The position numbers were made by a program, and so were the translations under genes. This document shows, one piece after another, positions 35,051 to 43,894 of a DNA stretch of 64,000 nucleotides. Position 1 is the first letter of the stretch. The number at the start of each line of letters is the position of its first letter. Source of the stretch: Desulfacinum infernum DSM 9756 (GTDB lineage Bacteria; Desulfobacterota; Syntrophobacteria; Syntrophobacterales; DSM-9756); the NCBI RefSeq assembly GCF_900129305.1, contig NZ_FQVB01000019.1:1-64000 (forward strand), written 5' to 3'. Under the pieces are notes generated by a model that was not told where the DNA came from, did not search any database, and saw only the letters and a list, made by a program, of their open reading frames with translations.

Positions 35051-35926
35051 ATGCTTTCACGATTCAGGGAATTGGCTCGGGACATTCAGGACAAGGCGAA
35101 GGGGTCGATCCGGAGGGCGAAGGCGGAGCCGTCGTCCAAGGTGGTGCTTCTGAGGCGGAAGGCTCCGGAGCGGCCCTTCTGCGATCCCGAAGGCAAGCGC
35201 CCGTGCATCACGGTATGCGCGCCTCGGGAAAAGTGCGGCTGCGCCTGTGAGGAGCTTCGCCAGGCCCTGGAGGAGGCCCTGGACCGATCCGGTTTGAACA
35301 TCCGGGTGGAGAAGGCCAAGACGGGCTGTCCGGGTTCGTGCGCCTTGGGGCCTTTCGTGGGATTTCCGCAAAAGGGGTTCTTTTACGTGAAGGTGGATCC
35401 CAAGGATGCCGGACTGATCGTGGAGGAGACCCTGGTTCGGGGGAAGCTGCTTTTCCCGTATCTATCCGTGAGTCCCGACCGATCCTACCGACAGGACATC
35501 CTTTACGACCGCACCACGGGCATGCTGGCCGCCATCGACGAACAGGTGTGCATGGTGGAGGTGGCCAAGTATTTCCTGGATTTCGAGGAAGACCTGTCCT
35601 GCGGCAAGTGCGTTCCCTGCCGGTTGGGCATCAAACGCATGCACGAATCACTGGGGCGCATCGTGGAAGGCGCCGGGACCATGGAGGATCTGGAGCAACT
35701 GAAGGTGCTGGGCCATACCATGATCTACGCCGCCCACTGCCAATTCGCCATGGCCAGCACCCGCCCGGTGCTGAGCGCCGTGAGCTTTTTTGAGGATGAG
35801 TTTCTGGCTCACATCGAAAGGCAGGAGTGTCCGGCGGGGGTGTGCCGGACCCTGGTGGAGATACAGAGAAAGAAGGCGTTCCGGGAGCGCATGGCGGCGC
35901 CCAAGAAAAAGAAGAAAAACAAGTAA
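35051..35926 (+). CDS. NuoF paralogue lacking the FMN/NADH-binding domain
   Basis: The 291-aa protein matches NuoF only at its two ends. Residues about 30-150 are a thioredoxin-like [2Fe-2S] domain (VCAPREKCGCAC and TGCPGSCALGP), with two further cysteines just before it, so six cysteines fall within 25 residues. Residues about 165-280 are the NuoF C-terminal N3-cluster domain: SCGKCVPCRLGIKRMHE plus the fourth ligand in AHCQFA. The whole glycine-rich flavin and NADH module and the SLBB domain are missing without trace. A Lys-rich tail ends the protein. AAGGAATG precedes the ATG. It lies between nuoN and nuoG, so it probably binds NuoG as an electron-transfer or docking subunit for a donor other than NADH; that role is inferred. 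Confidence 0.85.
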   Translation: MLSRFRELARDIQDKAKGSIRRAKAEPSSKVVLLRRKAPERPFCDPEGKRPCITVCAPREKCGCACEELRQALEEALDRSGLNIRVEKAKTGCPGSCALGPFVGFPQKGFFYVKVDPKDAGLIVEETLVRGKLLFPYLSVSPDRSYRQDILYDRTTGMLAAIDEQVCMVEVAKYFLDFEEDLSCGKCVPCRLGIKRMHESLGRIVEGAGTMEDLEQLKVLGHTMIYAAHCQFAMASTRPVLSAVSFFEDEFLAHIERQECPAGVCRTLVEIQRKKAFRERMAAPKKKKKNK

Positions 35927-36051
35927 GGAACCGGCTCCAGGGCGGCGGCGGGCGGGCCGGCCCGCCCAAGGGCACAGCGTGCGGAAGGGCCCTGAGGATC
36001 ACCCAGTCGAATGAGCCCACGGATCCTAGCATGGAAAGAGGGATGAGGCGT

Positions 36052-38361
36052 ATGGCGAAGATCACGTTAAAGATCAACGGCCAGGAAGTCCAGGTGGAAG
36101 AGGGTGCCACGATTCTGGAGGCTGCGAATCAGGCGGGGGTGTACATCCCCACCTTGTGCTACCATCCCTATCTGCCGCTGGAGGAGGCATGCCGGATCTG
36201 CGTTGTGGAGGACGTGCGACGGGGTTGGTCCACGCTGGTGGCGGCCTGCGTTTTCCCCGCCCGGCAGGGCATGGTGATCGAGACCGATTCGGAAAAGGTG
36301 CAGGAATCCCGAAAGACCATCCTGGAACTCCTTCTCTCCGATCATCCCAACGAATGCATGACCTGCCAGGCCACGGGCCAGTGCGAGCTCCAGGACCTGG
36401 CCTACCGCTACCGGGTGCAGCCGGACGTGTACACGGGGGAACGTCACAGGCTGCCGGTGGATTCGGATCCCAACCCGTTTCTGCACATCGACATGAACAA
36501 GTGCGTCCTGTGTCGGCGCTGCATCCGGGCCTGCCACGAGATCCAGGGGGCGGACATCTGGACCAAGGTGGGGCGCGGCTTTGAACAGCGCATCTCCACC
36601 GCCTTCGAATTGCCCCTGGAAGATGCCGGGTGCGAATTCTGCGGCCATTGTGCCGACTTCTGCCCGGTGGACGCCATCGGATTTCGTTCCGGACGCTACG
36701 AGGTGCGTTCGTGGGAAACGCGAAAAGGAACCACCGTCTGCCTGCAGTGTCCCATGGGCTGCGGCGTGACCTACGAGGTCCACAACGGCAAGGTGGTGAC
36801 GGCCCACGGCCACTTTGCATCTCCCGCCAACGGCGGCGCCCTTTGCAAGCGGGGCCGCTTCAACTACAACTTCGTGAACACGCCGGAAAGACTCCAGGGG
36901 GCCATGGTCCAAAACGACGCCGGGGAACTGGAGTCCGTCCCCGTGGATCAGGCCCTGGATACGGCCGCCGCCCGACTGCGGGACCTGGCGGACCAGAACG
37001 GCGGGCCGTCCGTGGCCGTTCTTGCCGGCGATATGCTGACCAACGAGGAATACTACCTCCTGCAGAAGCTGGCCCGCGGCGCCCTTCAGACCCACAACGT
37101 GGACAGCGTGGCCGGTCCGTGGCAGCTCCCCCTCTACGAAGGGCTTGCCACCAGCCTGGGGCTGGGAGCCATGACCAATCCGCTTTCGGATATCGCCCGG
37201 GCCAAGAGCCTTCTGGTGCTGGGGTCCAACACCCTGGAAAAACATGCCATCGCGGCCATCCGCGCCCGGAAGGCGGTGCGGGAGGGGGCGGTGATGATCG
37301 TGGCCCATCCCGACCAGGTGGCGCTCACCAAGAACGCGGAGCGGCACCTGGCCATCCAGCCGGGATCCGAAAGCGCCCTGGTGTGTGGTTTCCTCAAGGT
37401 GGTTCTGGAAGAAAAGCTTTACGACGAAGGCTTCGTGGAAGCCAACACTCAGGACTTTGACAAGCTTCAAAGGAGCCTGGAAAAGATCTCCCTGGCTGGT
37501 GTGGCGGAAAAGACGGGCCTTTCGGAGGACGCCCTTCGGGACGCCGTCCGGCTCTACGCCTCCAGGAAACCCGCCTGCCTCATCTACGGGGCGGACCGGG
37601 CCGGAGACCCCGCCGACGAGACCTTCTATCGCATGTGCGTGGCCCTGCAGGCCCTGCTGGGATCCGTGGGAGTTCCGGGGGGCGGCGTGATGGCCATGGG
37701 CGTGGCGGGTAACGGCCAGGGAGCCGTCCAGTTCGGCGCCTGTCCCAAGTACCTGCCCGGCTTCCGGCCGGCCACTCAGGCGGCGTCCAGGAAGGTCGCT
37801 TCCAATCTGTGGGGCGTGGAAGTGCCCGGCGAGCCGGGGCTTTCGTGGCCCGACATGTTCGAGGCCATCGACAAGGGACAGATCAAGGCCCTCTACCTGG
37901 TGGGGCTGGACCCCTTCGGCTTGGGGCTTCCGGAAAGAAAGGTGGAATCGGCTCTCGCCAAGCTGCAGCTTCTGATCGTCCAGGATACGGCCAAGACCCG
38001 GGCGGCCGATTTCGCCCACGTGGTCCTTCCGGGAGCGGCCTACATGGAGAAGGAGGGAACGGCCGTCAACTGCGAGCGCCGGTTCCAGAGGCTCTCCCCC
38101 GTCATGGCGCCTCCGGGGCAGGCCCGGGCGGACTTCGACCTCATCAACGGGCTGCTGAGACGCCTCCATGAGAATCTGGCTCCCGCGGGACCGGCCGCCG
38201 CCTTTGCGGAAGCCGCCCAGCTCGTGAAGGAACTGGGACCCGCCTCTTACGAAACCGTGGACGGCCTGTGCTGGCCCATCGGAGAGAGCGGCACGGGAAC
38301 CGAGCGACTCCTGCTCCAAGGGTCGGACAAGCCGATCAAGTTCTACGCCGCGCGCCTTTAG
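36052..38361 (+). CDS. nuoG: NADH dehydrogenase subunit G, formate-dehydrogenase-like
   Basis: The 769-aa protein has an N-terminal [2Fe-2S] ferredoxin domain (CYHPYLPLEEACRIC...), the His-Cys3 cluster motif (HPNECMTCQATGQC), two [4Fe-4S] clusters (CVLCRRCIRACHE, CEFCGHCADFCP) and the extra N7 cluster C-x2-C-x3-C-x27-C (CLQCPMGC... to LCKRG). The remaining 500 residues are a molybdopterin-oxidoreductase fold whose sequence (GLGAMTNPLSDI, LVLGSNTLEKHAI) is closer to formate dehydrogenase alpha than to E. coli NuoG. The catalytic Cys/Sec-His of formate dehydrogenases is absent (VDSVAGPWQL at that place). GAGGCGT precedes the ATG at 36052. It ends the cluster, far from nuoE/F. Confidence 0.92.
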   Translation: MAKITLKINGQEVQVEEGATILEAANQAGVYIPTLCYHPYLPLEEACRICVVEDVRRGWSTLVAACVFPARQGMVIETDSEKVQESRKTILELLLSDHPNECMTCQATGQCELQDLAYRYRVQPDVYTGERHRLPVDSDPNPFLHIDMNKCVLCRRCIRACHEIQGADIWTKVGRGFEQRISTAFELPLEDAGCEFCGHCADFCPVDAIGFRSGRYEVRSWETRKGTTVCLQCPMGCGVTYEVHNGKVVTAHGHFASPANGGALCKRGRFNYNFVNTPERLQGAMVQNDAGELESVPVDQALDTAAARLRDLADQNGGPSVAVLAGDMLTNEEYYLLQKLARGALQTHNVDSVAGPWQLPLYEGLATSLGLGAMTNPLSDIARAKSLLVLGSNTLEKHAIAAIRARKAVREGAVMIVAHPDQVALTKNAERHLAIQPGSESALVCGFLKVVLEEKLYDEGFVEANTQDFDKLQRSLEKISLAGVAEKTGLSEDALRDAVRLYASRKPACLIYGADRAGDPADETFYRMCVALQALLGSVGVPGGGVMAMGVAGNGQGAVQFGACPKYLPGFRPATQAASRKVASNLWGVEVPGEPGLSWPDMFEAIDKGQIKALYLVGLDPFGLGLPERKVESALAKLQLLIVQDTAKTRAADFAHVVLPGAAYMEKEGTAVNCERRFQRLSPVMAPPGQARADFDLINGLLRRLHENLAPAGPAAAFAEAAQLVKELGPASYETVDGLCWPIGESGTGTERLLLQGSDKPIKFYAARL

Positions 38362-38399
38362 GACCCTGCCTGAAGACGCCAGGGGTGACCTCTTTTTTC

Positions 38400-38519
38400 G
38401 TAGCGCAGCCCTTTAGGGCTGCGGAAGAACCCCCGAACGTTGGATGGACCATCGCGTATTTCCTATCACTTCATGAAGTTGCGATGGCCCTTTCCGCGGG
38501 GCTGAAGCCCCGCGGCTAC
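38400..38519. repeat. Composite REP/BIME-like element, copy 2
   Basis: Left end GTAG plus CGCAGCCC-TTTA-GGGCTGCG; right end CCGCGGGGC-TGAA-GCCCCGCGG then CTAC. The interior of about 70 bases (AACCCCC ... GGATGGACCATC ... CTATCACTT ... CGATGG) is shared with the copies at 51206 and 57924. It opens the 609-base gap 38362-38970, which contains only repeats. Confidence 0.9.
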
Positions 38520-38561
38520 GAAAAGAGGGGCCATAGCCCGGGCTCTTGCCTCGGAGAGCCA

Positions 38562-38595
38562 TTGTCGGACAGGCTCCAAGGAAGCTGTCCGACAA
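38562..38595. repeat. Inverted repeat TTGTCGGACAG / CTGTCCGACAA
   Basis: An 11-bp perfect inverted repeat with a 12-base loop containing GGCTCC. The TGTC(G/A)G-CAAGCTCCTA motif of its loop and arms recurs next to most other dispersed elements in the window (for example near 51010, 51380 and 58085). Confidence 0.65.
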
Positions 38596-38606
38596 CTCCG
38601 CAAACC

Positions 38607-38713
38607 GTCACTCCCGCGCAAGCGGGAGTCCATAACTTGCCGGGAATCCTGGATCCCCGCTCCCCGTTCAAGCCGGGGACAAGCTTCGCGGGGATGACGA
38701 ATCGGCGTTGAAC
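38607..38713. repeat. Dispersed repeat with CCCGC-GCGGG hairpins, copy 2
   Basis: Same motif order as 19040-19150: CTCCCGC-GCAA-GCGGGAG, GGATCCCCGCTCCCCG, CCGGGGAC, and GGGGATGACGAATCGGCG. Confidence 0.8.
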
Positions 38714-38803
38714 AAGGCGGATTTGCCATTCTAGGACACGCTCCCAGGAGCTGCTCGGAGAAAGCCTTTCCCGTTGATGGTGCCCGGAATTTTCCGTCCT
38801 GTT

Positions 38804-38836
38804 TGCAGCCGCGGGGCTTGAGCCCGGCGGCTGCGG
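38804..38836. repeat. Decayed GTAG-class REP palindrome
   Basis: GCAGCCGCGGGGCTTGAGCC followed by a mismatched right arm CGGCGGCTGC. It matches half of the composite elements but has GCAG in place of GTAG and a broken stem. It probably is a degraded copy. Confidence 0.6.
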
Positions 38837-38970
38837 CTTTTCGGAGGTTGCGGAACGGACGGTCCTGTTATGCAGACCATGCCGCCTTCCATGGGGATGC
38901 GCTGTGGCGGACAGGCGCAGACGCTTGTGTTGATCTTGCCTTCAACGGATGTTCAGAGCTGCGGGAGGAC

Positions 38971-40233
38971 TCAGCGCGCTGTCCGCACCACCTGGTCGGG
39001 GAAGGTGTCGAAAGGAACGAAAAACTGGACCCGCTGGTTGGGATGGACCTTTTCCACGGGCCGACCTGCGGGATCGTGCATCTCCCTTATCTCAAAGAAT
39101 CTGTTAGATCCGTCGGGGAACAAGAATTCCAGTCGGACGCCCCGAACCAGGGGGCTTCGGGCTTCCAGCAGAACGGGCAGCCGGTCCCGGACGCCGTGTT
39201 GGGGATGTTCCCGGTGGGATGCCGGATGGCGCCGGACGATGCCGGCCAGGGTGTGGGTGCGGCAGTAGTCGGTTTCATGGGCCACGTGGGCCTCCTGGAA
39301 GGCGTCGTCCGGAAACATGAGCCCGTAGGTGTAAGGCCGGTGGCTCACTTTCCGAAGCTCCTCCATCCAGGCGGGGTCCGCCACGAAACCTTCCGGATCT
39401 TCAAAATACCGGTCGATGGCCAGCCGATAGGCACGAACCACCGTGGCCACGTAGTGGGCGCCCTTCATGCGCCCTTCGATCTTCAAGGCGTCCGCCCCCA
39501 GGCGCAACACTTCCTGCAGCTTGGGGAGCAGACACAGGTCGCGGGAATTGAAGATGTAGGTCCCCCGCCCGTCCTCTTCCACGGCGAAGAATTCGCCCGG
39601 CCTCTTTTCCTCCATCAAATGGTAGCGCCATCGACACGGTTGTGTGCAAAAACCCCGGTTGGCTCCGCGCCGGTTGAGAAAGGCGCTCAAAAGGCACCTT
39701 CCCGAATAGGACACGCACAGGGCGCCGTGAACGAAGAGCTCCAATTCCACGCCCACCGTTTGCCGCACGGCGAGAATCTCTTCCCAGTTGAGCTCACGGG
39801 CCAGGTTGATGCGACGGATGCCGTTCCGGGCCCAGAACCGGGCGCCGGCCGCGTTGGTGGTGTTGGCCTGGGTGCTCAGATGCAGGGGTACATGGGGAGC
39901 TATCCGCCGGGCCAGCTCAATCACCCCGGGATCGCTCACGATGAGTCCGTCCACTCCGATTTCGGCCGCGTAGGCAACGGCCCTTTCCAGATCCGGAAGT
40001 TCCGGCGGATGGGGAAAGACGTTGAGTGCCCAATAGAGCTTCTTTCCCCGGCGGCGGGCCAGGTGCACGGCCTGGGCCAGCTCCTCGTCATCCAGGTTTC
40101 CCGCCTGGGCCCGGAGACTGAACCGGGTGCCTCCCACATAGACCGCGTCGGCGCCGTAGCGCAAGGCGACGCGCACCTTTTCCAGGGTGCCTCCCGGGGC
40201 CAGGAGTTCGGGTTTTTTCGCCGGTGCGTTCAT
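38971..40233 (-). CDS. trhP: U32 family peptidase, probable tRNA uridine-34 hydroxylase TrhP
   Basis: The 420-aa protein has the U32 signature region ELFVHGALCVSYSGRCLLS followed by NRGFCTQPCRWRY, which in TrhP/YegQ-type proteins holds an iron-sulfur cluster. The N-terminus MNAPAKKPELLAPGGTLEKV and GADAVYVGGTRFSLR are typical. TrhP forms 5-hydroxyuridine at wobble position 34 with prephenate; assignment to TrhP instead of another U32 subgroup (such as UbiU/V-like) rests on length and the single domain. GGAGGACCG precedes the ATG at 40233. The frame stays open upstream over dprA, but that is its shadow. Confidence 0.8.
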   Translation of the reverse strand: MNAPAKKPELLAPGGTLEKVRVALRYGADAVYVGGTRFSLRAQAGNLDDEELAQAVHLARRRGKKLYWALNVFPHPPELPDLERAVAYAAEIGVDGLIVSDPGVIELARRIAPHVPLHLSTQANTTNAAGARFWARNGIRRINLARELNWEEILAVRQTVGVELELFVHGALCVSYSGRCLLSAFLNRRGANRGFCTQPCRWRYHLMEEKRPGEFFAVEEDGRGTYIFNSRDLCLLPKLQEVLRLGADALKIEGRMKGAHYVATVVRAYRLAIDRYFEDPEGFVADPAWMEELRKVSHRPYTYGLMFPDDAFQEAHVAHETDYCRTHTLAGIVRRHPASHREHPQHGVRDRLPVLLEARSPLVRGVRLEFLFPDGSNRFFEIREMHDPAGRPVEKVHPNQRVQFFVPFDTFPDQVVRTAR

Positions 40234-40272
40234 CGGTCCTCCATGCGGGGCGTCGGCCTCCGGTGTCCGGAT

Positions 40273-40301
40273 TTGACAAATGCTCAAGGGGGCTATAACT
40301 A
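40273..40301 (+). promoter_or_regulatory. Sigma70-type promoter for dprA-topA
   Basis: TTGACA and TAACTA separated by 17 bases (TATAAC is also available at 15). It lies 35 bases before the dprA GTG start, in the divergent gap with the U32 gene. Confidence 0.65.
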
Positions 40302-40335
40302 ACACTGCCATCGGGAACGGATCAAGGAAGCCTTC

Positions 40336-41475
40336 GTGACGAGAACCGAACTGGACGAAACGACAAGAGCCTGGCTCACCTTGAGGCTTACGCCCGGACT
40401 GGGGGCTCGTTCCATGCTCCGCCTTTTGGAGCGTTTCGGATCCCCGGAGGCGGTGGTGCGTGCCGGAGGCCGGGATCTGGAAACGGTTCCGGGGCTTCGG
40501 CGCGAGGCGAAAGAGGCGTTGAGCCGAAAGCGCACCCTGCGGCCCGTGGAGGAGGAATGGGAGGCGCTGCGGCGCCGGGGCTGGGGGATCGTCTGTCTGG
40601 GCGATGAGGATTACCCGGAGAATCTCAAGGCAATCCCCGACCCCCCACCCGTGCTTTACGTGACCGGCCTGCCGGAGCCCAAGGACCTGGTGGCGGTGGC
40701 GGTGGTGGGGTCCCGGTTCGCCTCGCCCATGGGTCTCCTCTTCACGGAAAAGCTCTGCGCGGACCTGGGACGACGGGGCGTGACCGTGGTGAGCGGTTTC
40801 GCCATGGGAATCGACAGCGCGGCCCACCGTGGGGCCCTCAAGGCGGGGGGACGCACCATCGCCGTTCTGGGCTGCGGGCTGGATGTGGTTTATCCCAAGC
40901 CGAACCGGGATCTTCGCCGGAGGATTGTCGAAAAGGGTCTCCTGGTCAGCGAGTTTCCGCTGGGCACGCCGCCGCTGGCCGGCCATTTCCCCATGCGAAA
41001 TCGCATCATCAGCGGCCTTTCGCTGGGCGTGGTGGTGGTGGAGGCGGCCGACCGCAGCGGGTCGCTCATCACGGCCCGGCTCGCCCTGGAGCAGGGGCGG
41101 GAGGTGTTCGCCGTGCCTGGGCTCGCGCGGCATTTCAGGAGTTCCGGACCGCACCGGCTTTTGCGCCAGGGGGCCAAGCTGGTGGAATCGGCCGAAGACA
41201 TCCTGGAAGAGATCGCGCCCATGGTTCGGCCCAGCTGGTCCATGTCGGACGTGGCGGCAGGGGCGGCGGGGGAAGGAGGCCGGGACGACGGCGAGCCGAA
41301 TCTGTCCGAGGAACACCAACGGATCCTTGCCGTTCTTTCGGAGGAGCCGTGCCATGTGGACCGGATCTGCCGGGAGTGCTCTCTTGGTGCGGCCCAAACC
41401 ATGGCACTTCTTTTGGACCTGGAGATGAAAGGCCTTGTGCGCCAACTGCCCGGCAAGTATTTTGTGCGCCTTTAA
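40336..41475 (+). CDS. dprA: DNA-processing protein DprA
   Basis: Loads RecA on incoming single-stranded DNA during transformation. The 379-aa protein has an N-terminal SAM-like helix-hairpin part, the Rossmann-like domain with VAVVGSR, VVSGFAMGIDSAAHRGAL, TIAVLGCGLDVVYPKPN, SEFPLGTPPLAGHFPMRNRIISGLS and VVEAADRSGSLITARLA, and a C-terminal winged helix (about 310-379). The family SGxARGID motif here reads SGFAMGID. GTG start with AAGGAAG 5 bases upstream. It precedes topA by 65 bases in the common dprA-topA order. Confidence 0.95.
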   Translation: MTRTELDETTRAWLTLRLTPGLGARSMLRLLERFGSPEAVVRAGGRDLETVPGLRREAKEALSRKRTLRPVEEEWEALRRRGWGIVCLGDEDYPENLKAIPDPPPVLYVTGLPEPKDLVAVAVVGSRFASPMGLLFTEKLCADLGRRGVTVVSGFAMGIDSAAHRGALKAGGRTIAVLGCGLDVVYPKPNRDLRRRIVEKGLLVSEFPLGTPPLAGHFPMRNRIISGLSLGVVVVEAADRSGSLITARLALEQGREVFAVPGLARHFRSSGPHRLLRQGAKLVESAEDILEEIAPMVRPSWSMSDVAAGAAGEGGRDDGEPNLSEEHQRILAVLSEEPCHVDRICRECSLGAAQTMALLLDLEMKGLVRQLPGKYFVRL

Positions 41476-41540
41476 TTGGTTTCAAGAAAACGGCCGACCG
41501 TGCCGAAAAGAGTACTGAGAGAAAACTTATCGAGGGATGA

Positions 41541-43859
41541 ATGGCCAAGTCACTGCTGATCGTAGAGAGTCCGACCAAGGCGAGAACACTCAACCGGTAC
41601 CTGGGCAAGGATTTCATCGTCAAGGCGTCCGTAGGGCATGTGAAGGATCTGCCGAAGACCAAGCTCGGCATCGACGTGGAAAACCAGTTCAAGCCCGAAT
41701 ATCAGGTGATCCGGGGCAAGAAAAAGGTCCTGAAGGAGTTGAGCGAGGCCGCCGCCAAAGCGGACGCCATCTACCTGGGGCCCGACCCGGACCGGGAGGG
41801 AGAGGCCATCGCGTGGCACATTGCGGAAGAACTGAAGGCCAACGGCAAGCCGGTTCACCGCGTTCTGTTCTATGAACTGACCCACAAGGCCATCAAGGAA
41901 GCCCTGCAGCGCCCGGGGCAACTGAATCGGTACCTCTACGATGCCCAGCAGGCCCGCCGGATCCTGGATCGCCTGGTGGGGTACCTCATTTCGCCGATTC
42001 TGTGGGAGAAGGTGCGACGGGGGCTGAGCGCCGGCCGGGTTCAGTCGGTGGCCCTGAGGCTGGTGTGTGAACGGGAGCGGGAGATCCAGCGGTTCGAGCC
42101 CCAGGAGTACTGGTCCATTACGGCCCGTCTGGCCAAGCGGTCTGCCGAGGAGGCCCGCGGGGGCCCTCAGGATTTTCTGGCCAAGCTGTGGCGGTGCGGG
42201 AAGAAAAAGGCGGAAATTCCCAACGAGGAAGAGGCCTCGGCCATCGTCCAGGCGGTGCAGGGCCGGATCTTCCGCGTTCAGAAGGTCGAAAAGAAACGCC
42301 GGCAACGCAAGGCGCCGCCTCCCTTCATCACCAGCACCCTGCAGCAGGAGGCGGCCCGCAAGCTCCGCTTTCCCGCCAAGAAGACCATGCGGGTGGCCCA
42401 AAGGCTCTACGAAGGTGTGGAACTTGGAGACGAAGGGGCGGTGGGCCTCATCACCTACATGCGCACGGACTCCACCCGCCTGGCCGATGAAGCGGTCCAG
42501 GCGGTCCGCCGGCACATCCAGGAGACCTACGGCAAGGAGTATCTGCCGGGACGCCCTGTGGTCTACAAGACCAAGTCGGCGGCCCAGGACGCCCACGAGG
42601 CCATACGACCCACGGACGTTTTTCGGACTCCGGAATCGGTCAAAGACTACCTGGGTCGCGACGAGTTGGCCCTCTACACCTTGATCTGGAAGCGATTCGT
42701 GGCCTGCCAGATGGCGCCGGCCCGCATCTTCCAGACGGCGGTGGATATCGAGGCCGCAGCTCAGGACCAGGACGCGAAGAAAGGGGCTACGGCAGCGTCC
42801 GGCATGAGCTATGTCTTTCGGGCGACAGGGTCCGTCATCGAATTCCCGGGCTTCATGGTGCTCTATACCGAAGGCACGGACGAGGGGGACAAGGAGGACG
42901 AGGAAGCTCAAAGTCGTCTGCCTGATCTGAAAGAAGGGGAAGTGGTGGATCTCAAGAAGCTCATCCCCAAGCAGCACTTCACCCAGCCTCCTCCCCGCTA
43001 CACGGAAGCCAGCCTGATACGCGAACTGGAGGAGAAGGGGATCGGCAGGCCCAGCACCTACGCCAGTATTCTGTCCACCATCGTGGATCGGGAGTACGTG
43101 AAGCAGAACCGCCGGCAACTGACGCCCACGGAACTGGGATTCATCATCAACGACCTGCTGGTCCAGCACTTTCCGGATATCGTGGACGTGGAATTCACGG
43201 CCAAGATGGAAAAGAGCCTGGACGAGGTGGAGCAGGGCGCCTCTCCCTACATCCGGGTGTTGGAGGAGTTCTACAGCCGCTTTCAGAAGACGCTCACGGA
43301 AGCGCAAAGGGATATGCTCAACCTGCGAGTGGCGGGACTCCCCACGGGGCTGTCGTGCCCCAAGTGCGGAAAGCCGCTCCATATCCGCTTCAGCCGAAAC
43401 GGACCGTTTTTGGCCTGCACGGGCTATCCGAACTGCACTTTCTCTTCCAACTACGAAAGGGATGAGAAAGGGGCCATCCGGCTGGTGGAGCAGGAAACCA
43501 CCACGGAACTCTGCGAGAAGTGCGGCCGTCCCATGGTGGTCAAGCAGGGACGGTTCGGTGAATTTCTGGCGTGCAGCGGCTATCCCAAGTGTAAGAACAC
43601 CAAGGCCATCGGCATGGGCATTGCCTGCCCCCGGGAAGGATGCGACGGGGAGCTGGTGGAGCGATTCAGCAAGCGAGGCCGGAAGTTCTACGGGTGCAAC
43701 CGCTATCCGGACTGCGATCTGGTTTTGTGGAGCCGGCCGGTTGCCATCACCTGCGCTCAATGCGGATCCCCGGCCATGGTGGAAAGGGTGAGCAAGAAAG
43801 GCGACCGGACCTACACCTGCGCCCGGCCGGGGTGTGGTTACAAGTTCAGCGACACCTGA
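41541..43859 (+). CDS. topA: DNA topoisomerase I
   Basis: Relaxes negative supercoils. The 772-aa protein has an N-terminal TOPRIM domain (LLIVESPTKARTL, DPDREGEAIAWH), the active-site Tyr in GLITYMRTDSTRL, and four C-terminal zinc-finger units with C-x2-C or C-x3-C starts (CPKCGK, CEKCGR, CPREGC, CAQCGS). GAGGGATGA lies directly before the ATG. Probably cotranscribed with dprA. Confidence 0.97.
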   Translation: MAKSLLIVESPTKARTLNRYLGKDFIVKASVGHVKDLPKTKLGIDVENQFKPEYQVIRGKKKVLKELSEAAAKADAIYLGPDPDREGEAIAWHIAEELKANGKPVHRVLFYELTHKAIKEALQRPGQLNRYLYDAQQARRILDRLVGYLISPILWEKVRRGLSAGRVQSVALRLVCEREREIQRFEPQEYWSITARLAKRSAEEARGGPQDFLAKLWRCGKKKAEIPNEEEASAIVQAVQGRIFRVQKVEKKRRQRKAPPPFITSTLQQEAARKLRFPAKKTMRVAQRLYEGVELGDEGAVGLITYMRTDSTRLADEAVQAVRRHIQETYGKEYLPGRPVVYKTKSAAQDAHEAIRPTDVFRTPESVKDYLGRDELALYTLIWKRFVACQMAPARIFQTAVDIEAAAQDQDAKKGATAASGMSYVFRATGSVIEFPGFMVLYTEGTDEGDKEDEEAQSRLPDLKEGEVVDLKKLIPKQHFTQPPPRYTEASLIRELEEKGIGRPSTYASILSTIVDREYVKQNRRQLTPTELGFIINDLLVQHFPDIVDVEFTAKMEKSLDEVEQGASPYIRVLEEFYSRFQKTLTEAQRDMLNLRVAGLPTGLSCPKCGKPLHIRFSRNGPFLACTGYPNCTFSSNYERDEKGAIRLVEQETTTELCEKCGRPMVVKQGRFGEFLACSGYPKCKNTKAIGMGIACPREGCDGELVERFSKRGRKFYGCNRYPDCDLVLWSRPVAITCAQCGSPAMVERVSKKGDRTYTCARPGCGYKFSDT

Positions 43860-43894
43860 GACGGGGCGTTGCGGGAACGAAGGATCACGGGGAT

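Noticed and set aside
38362-38400. Terminator after nuoG
   Set aside because: CCCTG/CAGGG with an 11-base loop is short and the T-run starts 7 bases later; too weak to list as a feature.
40234-41445. Extension of the U32 peptidase by about 400 codons upstream
   Set aside because: The frame stays open only because it runs antisense to dprA. GGAGGACCG before the ATG at 40233 and the family N-terminus fix the real start.
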